Assembly (NCBI GenBank): GCA_965211775.1
Contig: OZ242974.1
Coordinates: forward strand, 3,348,001-3,412,000
Length of the DNA stretch: 64,000 bases
Reading direction: 5' to 3'
From: Thiodiazotropha sp040506975
Lineage (GTDB): Bacteria > Pseudomonadota > Gammaproteobacteria > Chromatiales > Chromatiaceae
The notes beneath the pieces were generated by a model. The model was given only the letters and a program-made list of their open reading frames with translations, ran no database searches and was not told the DNA's origin. How positions within the stretch are numbered: the first letter of the stretch is position 1; each line of letters starts with the position of its first letter. Shown here piece after piece: positions 1 through 8,584 of the stretch. The translations under genes were made by a program, and so were the position numbers.

Positions 1-312
1 GTCTATCACCCTCATCAGTAGCAGATCGAGCCACCCCCCCTGATAACCTGCCAACAGTCCGATCGCCGTGCCGATAACGGCAGAGAGCCCCACCACACCA
101 ACCGCCACAAGAAATGAGGTCTGTGCACCCGCCACAAGACGCATAAGGATAGGCCGTCCGAGGTCATCGTATCCGAGCAGGCCTGATAGTGAGGGCGGCT
201 GGAGGATCTTCTCAAGATCGATCAGGTTTGCCGGTTCATTGAACCAGGGACCGATCAGCGCGGCAATGCCCCAGAGCGCGATCAACAGATAGGGGAGCCA
301 GCGCCGCATCAT
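1..312 (-). CDS. Opp/Dpp-family ABC transporter permease (DppC-like), partial
   Basis: Inner-membrane permease subunit of a peptide ABC transporter. Only the first 104 residues are in the window; the gene continues past the left edge. Translating the minus strand from 312 gives an N-terminal membrane helix (about residues 5-20), then the LLGYDDLGRPILMRL stretch typical of DppC/OppC just before the conserved periplasmic-to-membrane turn, then two more hydrophobic stretches. The ATG overlaps the TGA of the preceding permease gene by 4 bases, so translation is probably coupled. Family assignment is firm. The substrate (di- or oligopeptide, or murein peptide) is not readable from the sequence. 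Confidence 0.85.
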   Translation of the reverse strand, partial: MMRRWLPYLLIALWGIAALIGPWFNEPANLIDLEKILQPPSLSGLLGYDDLGRPILMRLVAGAQTSFLVAVGVVGLSAVIGTAIGLLAGYQGGWLDLLLMRVID

Positions 313-1238
313 GCCGTGCCTCCACTGCGTATGCGCGGATCTATCAGTCCATACAGGATATCGGTCAGTGTATTGACAAGCACATAGGCGAGACTGATGA
401 ACAGTACACAACCCTGCACAACCGGATAATCCCTCTTCTGAATGGACTCGATCATCAGGGAACCGATACCTGGCCAGTCGAATACCACCTCGGTGACCAC
501 GGCCCCACCCAATAACGCCCCGAGTTGCAAGCCAAGCAGGGTAATCACCGGCAACCATGCGTTTCTCATGGCATGGCGCCAGATAACCCTGGTCTCATCC
601 AGGCCCTTGGCCCGTGCGGTCCTAACATAATCCTCCCCCAGCACCTCCAACAGGCTGCTGCGCACCATGCGCGCCAGGATGGCGGCAAATCCCGTGCCAA
701 GCGTCACTGCAGGCAGGATCAGGCTGCTTATGCCCTCTCGGCCGCTTACCGGTGTCCAACCCAGCCACAGACTGAAGCAGAGTATGAGCAACGGGCCAAG
801 CCAGAAATTGGGAATCGAGAGACCCAACATGGAGAAACCCATAGCGCCCCAATCACCCATGCCTCCCCGATTCACAGCGGCCAAAATCCCCAGGGGTATT
901 GCGGTCAGCAGGGTGACGATAAGCGCCGCCAAGGCCAATTCCAGGGTTGCGGGTATATGACTGGCAAGCAGTTCGGACACCGGCTGCCTGGTATGCAGAG
1001 AGTCTCCCAAATCCAACACTGATACACCTTTGAGGAAGTCAGTCAACTGGACCGTTATCGGCCGATCGAGTCCCAGGCTGCTTCGTAACGCCTCACGATC
1101 CGCGGGTATCGCAGATTCGCCAAGCATGACATCCACAGGGTCCCCCGGCACCAGGTGGATGAGCATGAAAACAAGACAGACGACGCCAATGATGACGACG
1201 AGGGCACTCAACAGGCGGGAGATTAGGAACGCCCCCAC
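309..1238 (-). CDS. Opp/Dpp-family ABC transporter permease (DppB-like)
   Basis: First permease of the peptide transporter, 309 residues, the usual DppB length. It has an N-terminal helix followed by HLVPGDPVDVMLG, the conserved DppB/OppB segment, and five further membrane segments. The EAA loop, which contacts the ATPase, is visible as DYVRTARAKGLDETRVIWRHAMRNA around residues 190-215. The start is GTG at 1238 and overlaps the TAG stop of the L,D-transpeptidase gene by one base. The gene sits between that transpeptidase and a DppC-like permease. No ATPase subunit gene is in the window; it may lie beyond the left edge. Confidence 0.93.
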   Translation of the reverse strand: MGAFLISRLLSALVVIIGVVCLVFMLIHLVPGDPVDVMLGESAIPADREALRSSLGLDRPITVQLTDFLKGVSVLDLGDSLHTRQPVSELLASHIPATLELALAALIVTLLTAIPLGILAAVNRGGMGDWGAMGFSMLGLSIPNFWLGPLLILCFSLWLGWTPVSGREGISSLILPAVTLGTGFAAILARMVRSSLLEVLGEDYVRTARAKGLDETRVIWRHAMRNAWLPVITLLGLQLGALLGGAVVTEVVFDWPGIGSLMIESIQKRDYPVVQGCVLFISLAYVLVNTLTDILYGLIDPRIRSGGTA

Positions 1239-1723
1239 TATTCAACGATCTCCACCGGGGTGCCATTCTCGACCCGGTCGAACAGGTCGATCAGGTCCCG
1301 GTTGCGCATCCTGATACAGCCATGGGAGGCGACCGTTCCCATTGGTTGGCCTTCCGGGGTACCGTGGATATAGATGAACCTGCGTAGGCTATCCACATCC
1401 CCGCCTCTGTTTTTTCCCTTTTCGATGCCGGTCAGCCATAAGATACGGGTCAGGATCCAATCGCGTTCCGGTTCTGAGGCGGCCAGTTGGCGGCTGAAAT
1501 GTTCGCCGGTCGGGCGTCGTGCAACAAAGACCGTGTTTTCCTCACAGCCGTCTCCGATCTTCAGGCGTATCCGGTGTCTTCCCCGTGGCGTACAACCACT
1601 GCCAGACAACTCGCCTGGACCGTTTACCGCTGTCGAGACAGGATAGGATCTGATAATCCTGCCAGACTCACTGCACACCAGACGTTGTTGAGACAGTTCA
1701 ATGCGCAACTGCAATCTGGGCAT
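1238..1723 (-). CDS. L,D-transpeptidase (YkuD domain) within the transporter operon
   Basis: YkuD-family protein of 161 residues. The catalytic signature is present at about residues 124-142: a histidine in IHGTPE and the SHGCIRMRN motif containing the nucleophilic cysteine. These enzymes form or edit 3-3 or Lpp cross-links in peptidoglycan, or act on free murein peptides. The protein begins directly with the YkuD fold (QLRIELSQQRLVC) and shows no signal peptide or membrane helix, which is unusual for a periplasmic enzyme. It overlaps the upstream binding-protein gene by 26 bases and the downstream permease by one base, so it is embedded in the transporter operon. A role in handling imported murein peptides is inference. 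Confidence 0.9.
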   Translation of the reverse strand: MPRLQLRIELSQQRLVCSESGRIIRSYPVSTAVNGPGELSGSGCTPRGRHRIRLKIGDGCEENTVFVARRPTGEHFSRQLAASEPERDWILTRILWLTGIEKGKNRGGDVDSLRRFIYIHGTPEGQPMGTVASHGCIRMRNRDLIDLFDRVENGTPVEIVE

Positions 1724-3224
1724 CGCTTGTTTCCTCGGGCTGCCGAAGCCTTACCTGTTCAAGTCCGTCATAGTTGCCATCCGTCATTAACCGATAGCCG
1801 CTGACCCTTGGATTCGAGGCTGACACCTGCGCCTCGTACCAGAGTGGCAGATAAGGCAGATCCTGGTGAAGTCGTTGTTGTATCCTATGGTAGAGATCCG
1901 CCTGCCTCTCCAGGGTATCAGCCGATTCAACCTGCCGCAGTAGCCGGTCGACGGCATGGCTGGCATATCGTCCGCGATTGGCGCCCGTAGGAGGCAGAGA
2001 TTCGCTGCCAAAGACATACCTGAATATATCCGGTGTGCGGATTCCGACCCAGCTCAAACTGTAGAGCTGAAAGTTCCCGCCCTTGATGTCACCGAAAAAT
2101 GTGCCCCAATCGTAGCTGCGCAGTTCAACTTCGATGCCGACCGCCTTGAGTTGACTCTGGATCACTGTTGCCAGCCGAATCCGATAGGGATCACTGGAGG
2201 TTTTATAGACCAAGCGCAACGGATCAGCGGTGGTGTAACCCGCATCACTCAAGAGCGCGGCGGCCTTCTCCGGATCATACTCATGTGCCGTCAGAGATGG
2301 TGCGCCCGCCCAATGCTCCGGGGGTAAGAGTGCTTCTGCCTGACGCGCGGCGCCGTGCATGACATGCTCGATGATTGCCTGCCGGTCAAGGGCATGGGCG
2401 ATTGCCAGACGCACCCTCGGGTCCCCGGTATGGGGATCCCGCAGATTGAACCCGATATAGGTAAAGTTACTGCCATGGCGTTGCGCTATTTCGATTGCGG
2501 ATTGCGACTCCAGGTATCCGATCAGCTCGGGTGAGAGATCATTCTGCAACATATCTATCTCCCCTCGGAGTAGCTTAAGTACCCTCACCGTCGGATTTTT
2601 TACCTCCACGAATTCGAATATCCGCTTGTCCCTCCTTCTCTCCAACAGCAGTTTTCCACTCACCGGCCATGAATGGAAAGAGAAAGGACCACTGCCGACC
2701 GGTTGATGTGCGAAATCGTGATCATCGGTGATTAGATCCGCAGGCAGGATATCCAAAGTCAGGTAGGCGGGAAACAAAGGGTCTGCACGGGAGAGCTTGA
2801 AATCGATAGTCAATTCATCCACCTTGTCCAGGCTCTCGATCAGCACAAGTCCTGAACGTTTAGGCGATGCATTGTTCGCATCCAATACATATCGATAGGT
2901 GGCGATGACATCATCTGCATCCAATTTGCGTTGATGGGAAAATCGACCGGCACCGGGATTCAGACGAAATCGATAGTGTCGTGGAGACAATCGCCGCCAA
3001 TCAGCAATATCCGGTACGGGCATGCTCTGCTCATCGAACGCCACCAGGCGCTGATAGAGGAGTCTGTTGATCCGTTCGGATGTGGCATCCGTTGCATAGC
3101 GCGGATCGAGGTTCATGGGTGACGATGCCAAGCCCATGCGTATCGAATCGTCAATATGGGAAGTGGAGCAGGCATGGATGATGAATGGAACAAACAGCAG
3201 TAAGTTAAGCCGCCACCACCACAC
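1698..3224 (-). CDS. ABC transporter substrate-binding protein, family 5, probable lipoprotein
   Basis: Periplasmic peptide-binding protein of 508 residues (SBP_bac_5). The N-terminus has a short hydrophobic stretch ending in IIHAC, which fits a lipoprotein signal with Cys19 as the lipid anchor. The mature part contains family landmarks such as PMNLDPRYATDATSERI, RLSPRHYRFRLNPG and the conserved DPRVRLAIAHALDR. The GTG start at 3224 is preceded by a GGGGGG ribosome-binding site that overlaps the TAG stop of the CYTH gene. It heads the binding protein, transpeptidase, permease, permease order. Ligand specificity cannot be told; the adjacent transpeptidase makes cell-wall peptides a reasonable guess. 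Confidence 0.92.
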   Translation of the reverse strand: MWWWRLNLLLFVPFIIHACSTSHIDDSIRMGLASSPMNLDPRYATDATSERINRLLYQRLVAFDEQSMPVPDIADWRRLSPRHYRFRLNPGAGRFSHQRKLDADDVIATYRYVLDANNASPKRSGLVLIESLDKVDELTIDFKLSRADPLFPAYLTLDILPADLITDDHDFAHQPVGSGPFSFHSWPVSGKLLLERRRDKRIFEFVEVKNPTVRVLKLLRGEIDMLQNDLSPELIGYLESQSAIEIAQRHGSNFTYIGFNLRDPHTGDPRVRLAIAHALDRQAIIEHVMHGAARQAEALLPPEHWAGAPSLTAHEYDPEKAAALLSDAGYTTADPLRLVYKTSSDPYRIRLATVIQSQLKAVGIEVELRSYDWGTFFGDIKGGNFQLYSLSWVGIRTPDIFRYVFGSESLPPTGANRGRYASHAVDRLLRQVESADTLERQADLYHRIQQRLHQDLPYLPLWYEAQVSASNPRVSGYRLMTDGNYDGLEQVRLRQPEETSDAQIAVAH

Positions 3225-3235
3225 TATTCACCCCC

Positions 3236-3703
3236 CTACCAGTCACAATAGGGATGTGTGACCAAACTTGCATTGTAATAGCGGCTATCAGATGAAACCT
3301 CTTCACCTGCCCATTCAGGCATTTTAAAAGCCTCTTCCTCTGAACTCAGTTCCACCTCGGCCACAATCAAGCCTCGATTGGCGCCATCAAAGACATCGAG
3401 GTCCCAGAGATGGTCACCGCACTTGACCTGATAGCGGATCTTTTCGATCAATGCCCCCGAAACATGGTTAGTCAATATCTCTTCAGCATCCCGCAGAGGA
3501 ATGGGGTATTCATACTCGTTTCTGCTGATCCCTTCGCTTCTCCCTTTAATGGTCAATCGAGCCTCTTCTCCTGATACCCTCACACGCACGCTGGCATTGG
3601 GTACATTGGCAAGATAGCCCTGTTTCATAACCGATTCCTTGATAATGCCATCATGCCATTTATCGTTTATGACCAAATACTTACGCTCTATTTCTAATGC
3701 CAT
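3236..3703 (-). CDS. CYTH-domain protein (triphosphate tunnel fold)
   Basis: Single CYTH domain of 155 residues. The metal/triphosphate-binding EXEXK motif is present at residues 4-8 (EIERK), followed by alternating basic and acidic strands (RVRVSGEEARLTIKGRS, EYEYPI, RYQVKCGDHLWDLDVFDG, VAEVELSSEEEAF) typical of the tunnel. Relatives include inorganic triphosphatases, class IV adenylate cyclases and thiamine triphosphatase. The short stand-alone form most often behaves as a tripolyphosphatase, but the substrate is not decided by sequence. Its stop codon forms part of the ribosome-binding site of the downstream transporter gene, so the two are probably co-transcribed. Confidence 0.9.
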   Translation of the reverse strand: MALEIERKYLVINDKWHDGIIKESVMKQGYLANVPNASVRVRVSGEEARLTIKGRSEGISRNEYEYPIPLRDAEEILTNHVSGALIEKIRYQVKCGDHLWDLDVFDGANRGLIVAEVELSSEEEAFKMPEWAGEEVSSDSRYYNASLVTHPYCDW

Positions 3704-3737
3704 ATATTATTTACCTGCAATTCAATTGGCGCCAGGC

Positions 3738-5072
3738 TCAGCATCTCTCGAACAGTGCAATAGACTCCACATGGGCGGTATGCGGAAACATATCCATGAC
3801 ACCGGCACATTTCAGGCGATAACCCAGCTCATGCACCAGTATACCGGCATCCCGCGCCAGGGTTCCCGGGTAGCATGAGACATACACAATGCGTTCAGCG
3901 CCCAGTTTGGGTAAGTGCTCGAGTATCTCAACCGCCCCGCTCCGGGGTGGGTCGAGCAACACCTTATTGAAACGCTGCATGAGCCAGGGTTCGTTGTCCA
4001 ACGTCTCATAGAGATTAGCGGTATAGAACTCGATATTATCGATTGCGTTGCGCAGTGCGTTTTCTCTGCCCCTGGCAACCAACCCGCTGTCGCCTTCAAC
4101 ACCGGTAACCTGTCCTGCAGCGCTTGCCAACGGCAGGGTGAAGTTACCCAATCCACAGAACAGATCCAATACCCGGTCATCTGATTGTAATTCAAGCAGC
4201 GAGATCGCCCGCTTTACCATTTGTCGATTGATATCCGTATTGACCTGGGTGAAGTCACTGGGCAGAAAATCGAGCTGAAGATCATACTCGGGCAGTGAAT
4301 AGCTGAGCATTGTAGGCTCAAAATCCAACGGGCGGATTGATTCAGGTCCGCCTTCCTGGATATAAATAGTAATTCGATGCCGGGGAGCAAATATCGCGAG
4401 CTTCATCAGGTCTTCGTCGGAAGGTGGCGACAGCATGCGAAAGATCAGAATGCACTCCTCATCGCCCATGGCCATCTCGATCTGGGGAATTTGATCATGT
4501 ATCGATAACTGGTCGATCAATGCACTAAGCTGCGGTATCAGTTGACCTACCCTGGGATGCAGAATATGGCATTGATCGATGTCGGCAACGAAGGATGAAC
4601 CCCGCTCGCGAAAGCCTACCAGGGTACCGCCTTTCTTCGGCACATAGCGCACACCCAGGCGGGCCTTGCGACGATAGCCCCAGACTGACTCACACACCAG
4701 GGGACTCATTACCTCCTCAGGCACGACTTTACCGATATGCATCAAGGCATCCAGCATCGCCTGCTGCTTGCTGGCAACCTGTGCTTCCGACCGTTGGTGC
4801 TGGAGGCTGCAACCACCGCAAATGCCGAATTGACTGCAGCGAGGTTCAACTCGCTGCGCCGAAGGCTCGATGACTTCGACCACCCTGCCCTCATCATATT
4901 TACGTCGACGCCCGGTATAGACAAAGCGCACCCGCTCACCCGGCAGAGATCCATAGACGAACGTTGCCTTGCCGTCGATATGGGTCACCCCTTTTCCATC
5001 TTGGGTCAGGGATTCAATCTCGGCTTCTACCGGCTCCACAGGGAGCGGTTGGCGTCTGCGTCTGCGTCCCAT
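3738..5072 (-). CDS. rlmD: 23S rRNA (uracil-1939-C5)-methyltransferase RlmD
   Basis: SAM-dependent RNA methyltransferase that makes m5U1939 in 23S rRNA. An N-terminal TRAM domain (EIESLTQDGKGVTHIDGKATFV) is followed by the iron-sulfur cluster motif CSQFGICGGCSLQHQ, then a SAM-binding fold with VLDLFCGLGNFTLPLA, the LLDPPRSG motif and the catalytic-cysteine segment YVSCYPGTLARD. The longest frame starts at 5123 inside cysM. ATG 5072, giving MGRRRRRQP, is preferred because it begins one base after the cysM TGA and matches the short basic N-terminus of RlmD. The length is then 444 residues, normal for the family. Confidence 0.95.
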   Translation of the reverse strand: MGRRRRRQPLPVEPVEAEIESLTQDGKGVTHIDGKATFVYGSLPGERVRFVYTGRRRKYDEGRVVEVIEPSAQRVEPRCSQFGICGGCSLQHQRSEAQVASKQQAMLDALMHIGKVVPEEVMSPLVCESVWGYRRKARLGVRYVPKKGGTLVGFRERGSSFVADIDQCHILHPRVGQLIPQLSALIDQLSIHDQIPQIEMAMGDEECILIFRMLSPPSDEDLMKLAIFAPRHRITIYIQEGGPESIRPLDFEPTMLSYSLPEYDLQLDFLPSDFTQVNTDINRQMVKRAISLLELQSDDRVLDLFCGLGNFTLPLASAAGQVTGVEGDSGLVARGRENALRNAIDNIEFYTANLYETLDNEPWLMQRFNKVLLDPPRSGAVEILEHLPKLGAERIVYVSCYPGTLARDAGILVHELGYRLKCAGVMDMFPHTAHVESIALFERC

Positions 5073-5073
5073 T

Positions 5074-5967
5074 TCAGCTTGCTGGAAAGACGTCGGTGGA
5101 GAGGTAGCGGTCACCCCGGTCACAGATTATGGAGACAATCACTGCATTCTCCACCACCGAGGCCAGTTTCAGCGCAGCGGCAACGGCTCCACCGGAGGAG
5201 ATACCGGCGAAGATCCCCTCTTTGGCCGCCAATTGACGTGTCGTCTCTTCCGCATCCGTTTGAGAAACATCGATTATCCGATCAACCCTCGAGGCATCGT
5301 AGATTTTTGGCAAATAGGCCTCAGGCCAGCGGCGAATCCCCGGTATATTCGAGCCTTCCATGGGCTGAACACCGACAATTTCAATCTGAGGGTTCTGCTG
5401 TTTGAGATAGACAGAGGTACCCATAATGGTACCTGTAGTGCCCATGGCACTCACAAAATGGGTCACTTCACCGTTTGTATCCCGCCAGATCTCAGGTCCG
5501 GTACCTTCAATATGGGCTTGGGGATTATCCTGATTGGAAAACTGATCAAGAATCAATCCGCGTCCTGAAGCCTCCAGTTCCCTTGCCTTGTCGATAGCGG
5601 CTTCCATACTGCCCTCTTTAGGCGTCAACAGCAGTTCAGCACCGAATGCCTTCATCACAGCACGCCGTTCCAGGCTCATATGTTCAGGCATCACCAAAAT
5701 CAATCGATAACCCTTGATTGCCGCCGCCATTGCCAGTGCGATCCCTGTATTACCACTTGTAGCTTCGATCAGGGTGTCACCGGGCTCGATCTCTCCGCGA
5801 GCCTCGGCATGGCTGATCATACTGACGGCAGGCCTGTCTTTTACCGAGCCGGCGGGATTGTTCCCCTCCAGTTTCACAAGCAGAGTATTACTGCCATCAC
5901 CGGGCAGACGCTGAAGTCTGACCAGCGGTGTATTACCGACGAATTGTTCAATGGTTTTGTATTTCAT
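5074..5967 (-). CDS. cysM: Cysteine synthase B (O-acetylserine sulfhydrylase)
   Basis: PLP enzyme of 297 residues making cysteine from O-acetylserine and sulfide or thiosulfate. Landmarks are the N-terminal IEQFVGNTPLVRLQRL, the PLP-lysine segment GNNPAGSVKDRPA (Lys in SVKDR), the substrate loop EATSGNTGIALA, the phosphate-binding loop SAMGTTGTIMG, and GISSGGAVAAAL near the C-terminus. The GNNPAGSVKDR form and the short length favour CysM over CysK. The stop lies one base before the rlmD start, so the two genes form a pair. Confidence 0.95.
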   Translation of the reverse strand: MKYKTIEQFVGNTPLVRLQRLPGDGSNTLLVKLEGNNPAGSVKDRPAVSMISHAEARGEIEPGDTLIEATSGNTGIALAMAAAIKGYRLILVMPEHMSLERRAVMKAFGAELLLTPKEGSMEAAIDKARELEASGRGLILDQFSNQDNPQAHIEGTGPEIWRDTNGEVTHFVSAMGTTGTIMGTSVYLKQQNPQIEIVGVQPMEGSNIPGIRRWPEAYLPKIYDASRVDRIIDVSQTDAEETTRQLAAKEGIFAGISSGGAVAAALKLASVVENAVIVSIICDRGDRYLSTDVFPAS

Positions 5968-6132
5968 GGCCTTGATTTTACCCCGATTTATCCACTGAAC
6001 GCAGTACTGATTTCCCTCTTTCGGGGCTTGATGATCTATTATTATGGGAAATCCAAGTCAGTTTGGGGTTTGTAGACAACCTCATACACTATGCACGAGC
6101 ACTAACGAGAAAAATCCACAGGAGGCATCGGC

Positions 6133-6561
6133 ATGCTAACAGTCAATCAGCTCTTACAACGCAAGGGTTACGAAATCGAGACGATCGACCCCAATGCCAC
6201 GGTGTTCGAAGCCTTGCAATCGATGGCCGACCATGAGATCGGTTCTCTGGTCGTTGTGGAGGACAAAAAGATAGTCGGACTCTTTTCCGAGCGTGATTAT
6301 GCCCGCAACATCATACTGAAGGGACGTACATCGAAAGAGACCCGGGTAAAAGAGATAATGATTAGCCAGGTTCCGGTGGTCAAGCCTGAACAGACCACAG
6401 AGGAGTGTATGGCGATCATGACGGAAAAACGCATCCGCCATCTTCCAGTAATGAAAGATAACGAGCTTGTCGGCATCATCTCCATCGGCGACCTGGTAAA
6501 AGCGATCATTGAAGAACAGCAATTCGTGATCGAACAATTGGTCAGTTACATCAGCAGCTAG
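6133..6561 (+). CDS. Tandem CBS-domain protein
   Basis: Protein of 142 residues made almost entirely of two CBS repeats (a Bateman module): roughly 20-75 (GSLVVVEDKKIVGLFSERDY) and 80-135 (RHLPVMKDNELVGIISIGD). Such modules bind adenosine nucleotides or SAM and work as stand-alone sensors. An AGGAGG-like site precedes the ATG. It is oriented opposite to the cysM-rlmD pair, with a 165-base divergent intergenic region between them. The partner protein is unknown. Confidence 0.9.
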   Translation: MLTVNQLLQRKGYEIETIDPNATVFEALQSMADHEIGSLVVVEDKKIVGLFSERDYARNIILKGRTSKETRVKEIMISQVPVVKPEQTTEECMAIMTEKRIRHLPVMKDNELVGIISIGDLVKAIIEEQQFVIEQLVSYISS

Positions 6562-6575
6562 CATCCGGCACTACA

Positions 6576-7421
6576 TTGACTCTCGCTGCCCCCGCAGCGA
6601 CCACAAGCATCTGTACAGTAGAAACCATGCTCAAGATAGAGCAATACAGCATGAACATGGAGCATCTTCTGACCCTTCCAGGAGAGCAGGTTAATCATCG
6701 AACGGCCGGTTTAGAGGGTTTGGAAATACGCCAGAATGGCGATTTACGATGGATCCGGTTTCCTGACGGTACCGTCCAATCAGTCATGCTGCTGGAGGAA
6801 CCAGCCCTTCCTGTACTCACCTATATTCAGGCATTGCTTTGCTCACTCCTGTTTATGCCGCGACCAAGCAATCTGCTCAACCTGGGGTTGGGCTCCGGTT
6901 CAATTGAAAGGTTCATTCTGTCGCAATTTTCCGATATTGAGTTGGTATCAGTCGAAATCGACGCCGGAATAATTGAAATATCCAAACAACATTTCCATAT
7001 CCCATCAAGCCATCCAGTTTTTCAGTTGCCGGCAGAAAAATATCTGGAGATAAATCAGGATGGTTTCGACATTCTGGTATCCGATATAGGTACCAGACAG
7101 GGAACCGCCAATTCACAGCTCTCCACTGAATTTATCATGCATGCAGCTCGCGCTTTGAATACGGGTGGGGTGTTTGCAGTCAATATTCTGCCCGGATCGG
7201 AATCCGAGATCATTGAGGTTCTGATCACTCTACGCAGTGCATTCCCCTGGATCTTATTATACGATGTGGCCGATATGGACAACATAGTACTGTTTTGTAC
7301 TGTCACACCATCACCCTCACTTGCCTCACTGATGCAGCGGGCCAAGACAATGTACCAGTCGACGGGACTGAACCTATCATCTATTTGCAGACAAATGATA
7401 GCGCTACCGGCCAAAAAGTAG
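6576..7421 (+). CDS. Spermidine-synthase-like SAM-dependent methyltransferase fold protein
   Basis: Protein of up to 281 residues with a Rossmann-type nucleotide-binding core: LLNLGLGSGSIERFI (motif I) and VSVEIDAGIIEISKQHF (acidic loop), followed by FDILVSDI. This pattern is that of the spermidine synthase superfamily. The canonical aminopropyltransferase aspartate context (GGGDG, DAR/DAxD) is altered to GLGSGS and SDIGTR, so classical polyamine synthesis is doubtful. The longest frame begins at a TTG 12 bases after the CBS gene; ATG 6627 is an alternative start. Close spacing suggests co-transcription with the CBS protein. Confidence 0.75.
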   Translation: MTLAAPAATTSICTVETMLKIEQYSMNMEHLLTLPGEQVNHRTAGLEGLEIRQNGDLRWIRFPDGTVQSVMLLEEPALPVLTYIQALLCSLLFMPRPSNLLNLGLGSGSIERFILSQFSDIELVSVEIDAGIIEISKQHFHIPSSHPVFQLPAEKYLEINQDGFDILVSDIGTRQGTANSQLSTEFIMHAARALNTGGVFAVNILPGSESEIIEVLITLRSAFPWILLYDVADMDNIVLFCTVTPSPSLASLMQRAKTMYQSTGLNLSSICRQMIALPAKK

Positions 7422-7521
7422 TGCACATACGATCGGGCACTTGAAGTTAGGGCCGGGTATCAGCAGCGCCACAAAAAAGCCACACATGAATGCCATGTTT
7501 TCATATGAGTAGAAACAAGAA

Positions 7522-8505
7522 ATGAAGCTGATAGAAGTCATTGCCAACGCCAGCAGCCACCCCACTATTTCCATTATCGCCGAGAAATACAAGGCCCGGG
7601 ATTTCAGGCTGGGACAGGAGGGAGAGGATGGCAGACAACCTATGCGTATGCTGGTCACTGACGAAAATGTGCAACCGGCTCTCGATGCATTGCAGAACAT
7701 ACTCGGCGCTCAATCGACCGCCCGCATCATCGTCTTTCCTGTCGACGCCACCCTGCCACGTGCAAGGACCGAGCAGGAAAGAGAACAGGATTCCGCCAGT
7801 TCTACACGGGAAGCAATGTATGCAGCCGTGGATAAGAACGCGCGTCTGGACAGCAACTTTATCTTCCTGGTCATCTTATCGACCATCGTAGCGGCGATCG
7901 GGCTGGTGAAGGACAATGTCGCAGTCATCATCGGGGCCATGGTTATCGCTCCCCTGCTGGGTCCCAATCTTGCATTCGGTCTCGGCACTGCATTGGGTGA
8001 TGTTCATCTGATGAAGAACTCTCTCAAATCCCTGCTTACAGGTATCCTCATTGCTATCGGCCTCTCCTATTTCATCGGTTTACTATGGCCCTTCGGTCCA
8101 GATAGTCCTGAACTGCTGGCGCGGACAGATGTCGGCATGGATTCTCTAGCCCTTGCTCTTGCCTCCGGTGCGGCAGCCGCACTCTCACTCACCACTGGCC
8201 TGCCAAGTGTATTGGTAGGCGTCATGGTTGCGGTTGCCCTGCTGCCACCTGCCGCCGCGGTAGGCCTGACACTGGGCCACTGGCGGGTGGATTTGGCGAT
8301 GGGAGCGGCATTACTGCTTGCGGCGAATATTGTTTGCGTCAACCTTGCAGCCAAACTTGTATTTCTGGTAAAAGGCATCCAGCCACGCACCTGGGCCGAG
8401 AAAACCAAGGCAAAACGGGCAATGAGAATCTATATTGCGGTTTGGATTGCCACCTTGGTACTGGTAGTCCTGGCAATCGTCATGCGCACGCAGCTGGTCG
8501 GCTGA
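7522..8505 (+). CDS. DUF389 / TIGR00341 family membrane protein
   Basis: Integral membrane protein of 327 residues. An N-terminal soluble domain of about 100 residues (MKLIEVIANASSHPTISIIAEK) precedes the DUF389 core, marked by LDSNFIFLVILSTIVAAIGL, DNVAVIIGAMVIAPLLGPNLAFG and LPSVLVGVMVAVALLPPAAAVGL, and a last helix near the C-terminus (IYIAVWIATLVLVVLAIVM). About seven membrane segments can be counted. The function of the family is not established. It lies 100 bases after the spermidine-synthase-like gene on the same strand and may be transcribed separately. Confidence 0.88.
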   Translation: MKLIEVIANASSHPTISIIAEKYKARDFRLGQEGEDGRQPMRMLVTDENVQPALDALQNILGAQSTARIIVFPVDATLPRARTEQEREQDSASSTREAMYAAVDKNARLDSNFIFLVILSTIVAAIGLVKDNVAVIIGAMVIAPLLGPNLAFGLGTALGDVHLMKNSLKSLLTGILIAIGLSYFIGLLWPFGPDSPELLARTDVGMDSLALALASGAAAALSLTTGLPSVLVGVMVAVALLPPAAAVGLTLGHWRVDLAMGAALLLAANIVCVNLAAKLVFLVKGIQPRTWAEKTKAKRAMRIYIAVWIATLVLVVLAIVMRTQLVG

Positions 8506-8584
8506 TGAATGCTGACACTGGATATTCGTGGCCAATGATTGACCGTGTCAGGCAGTAACCATATTGCACCAGTGTCTGTTTGCA

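Noticed and set aside
8512..8575. GACACTGG and CCAGTGTC inverted pair after the DUF389 gene as a terminator
   Set aside because: The loop is about 48 bases and there is no T-tract on either strand.
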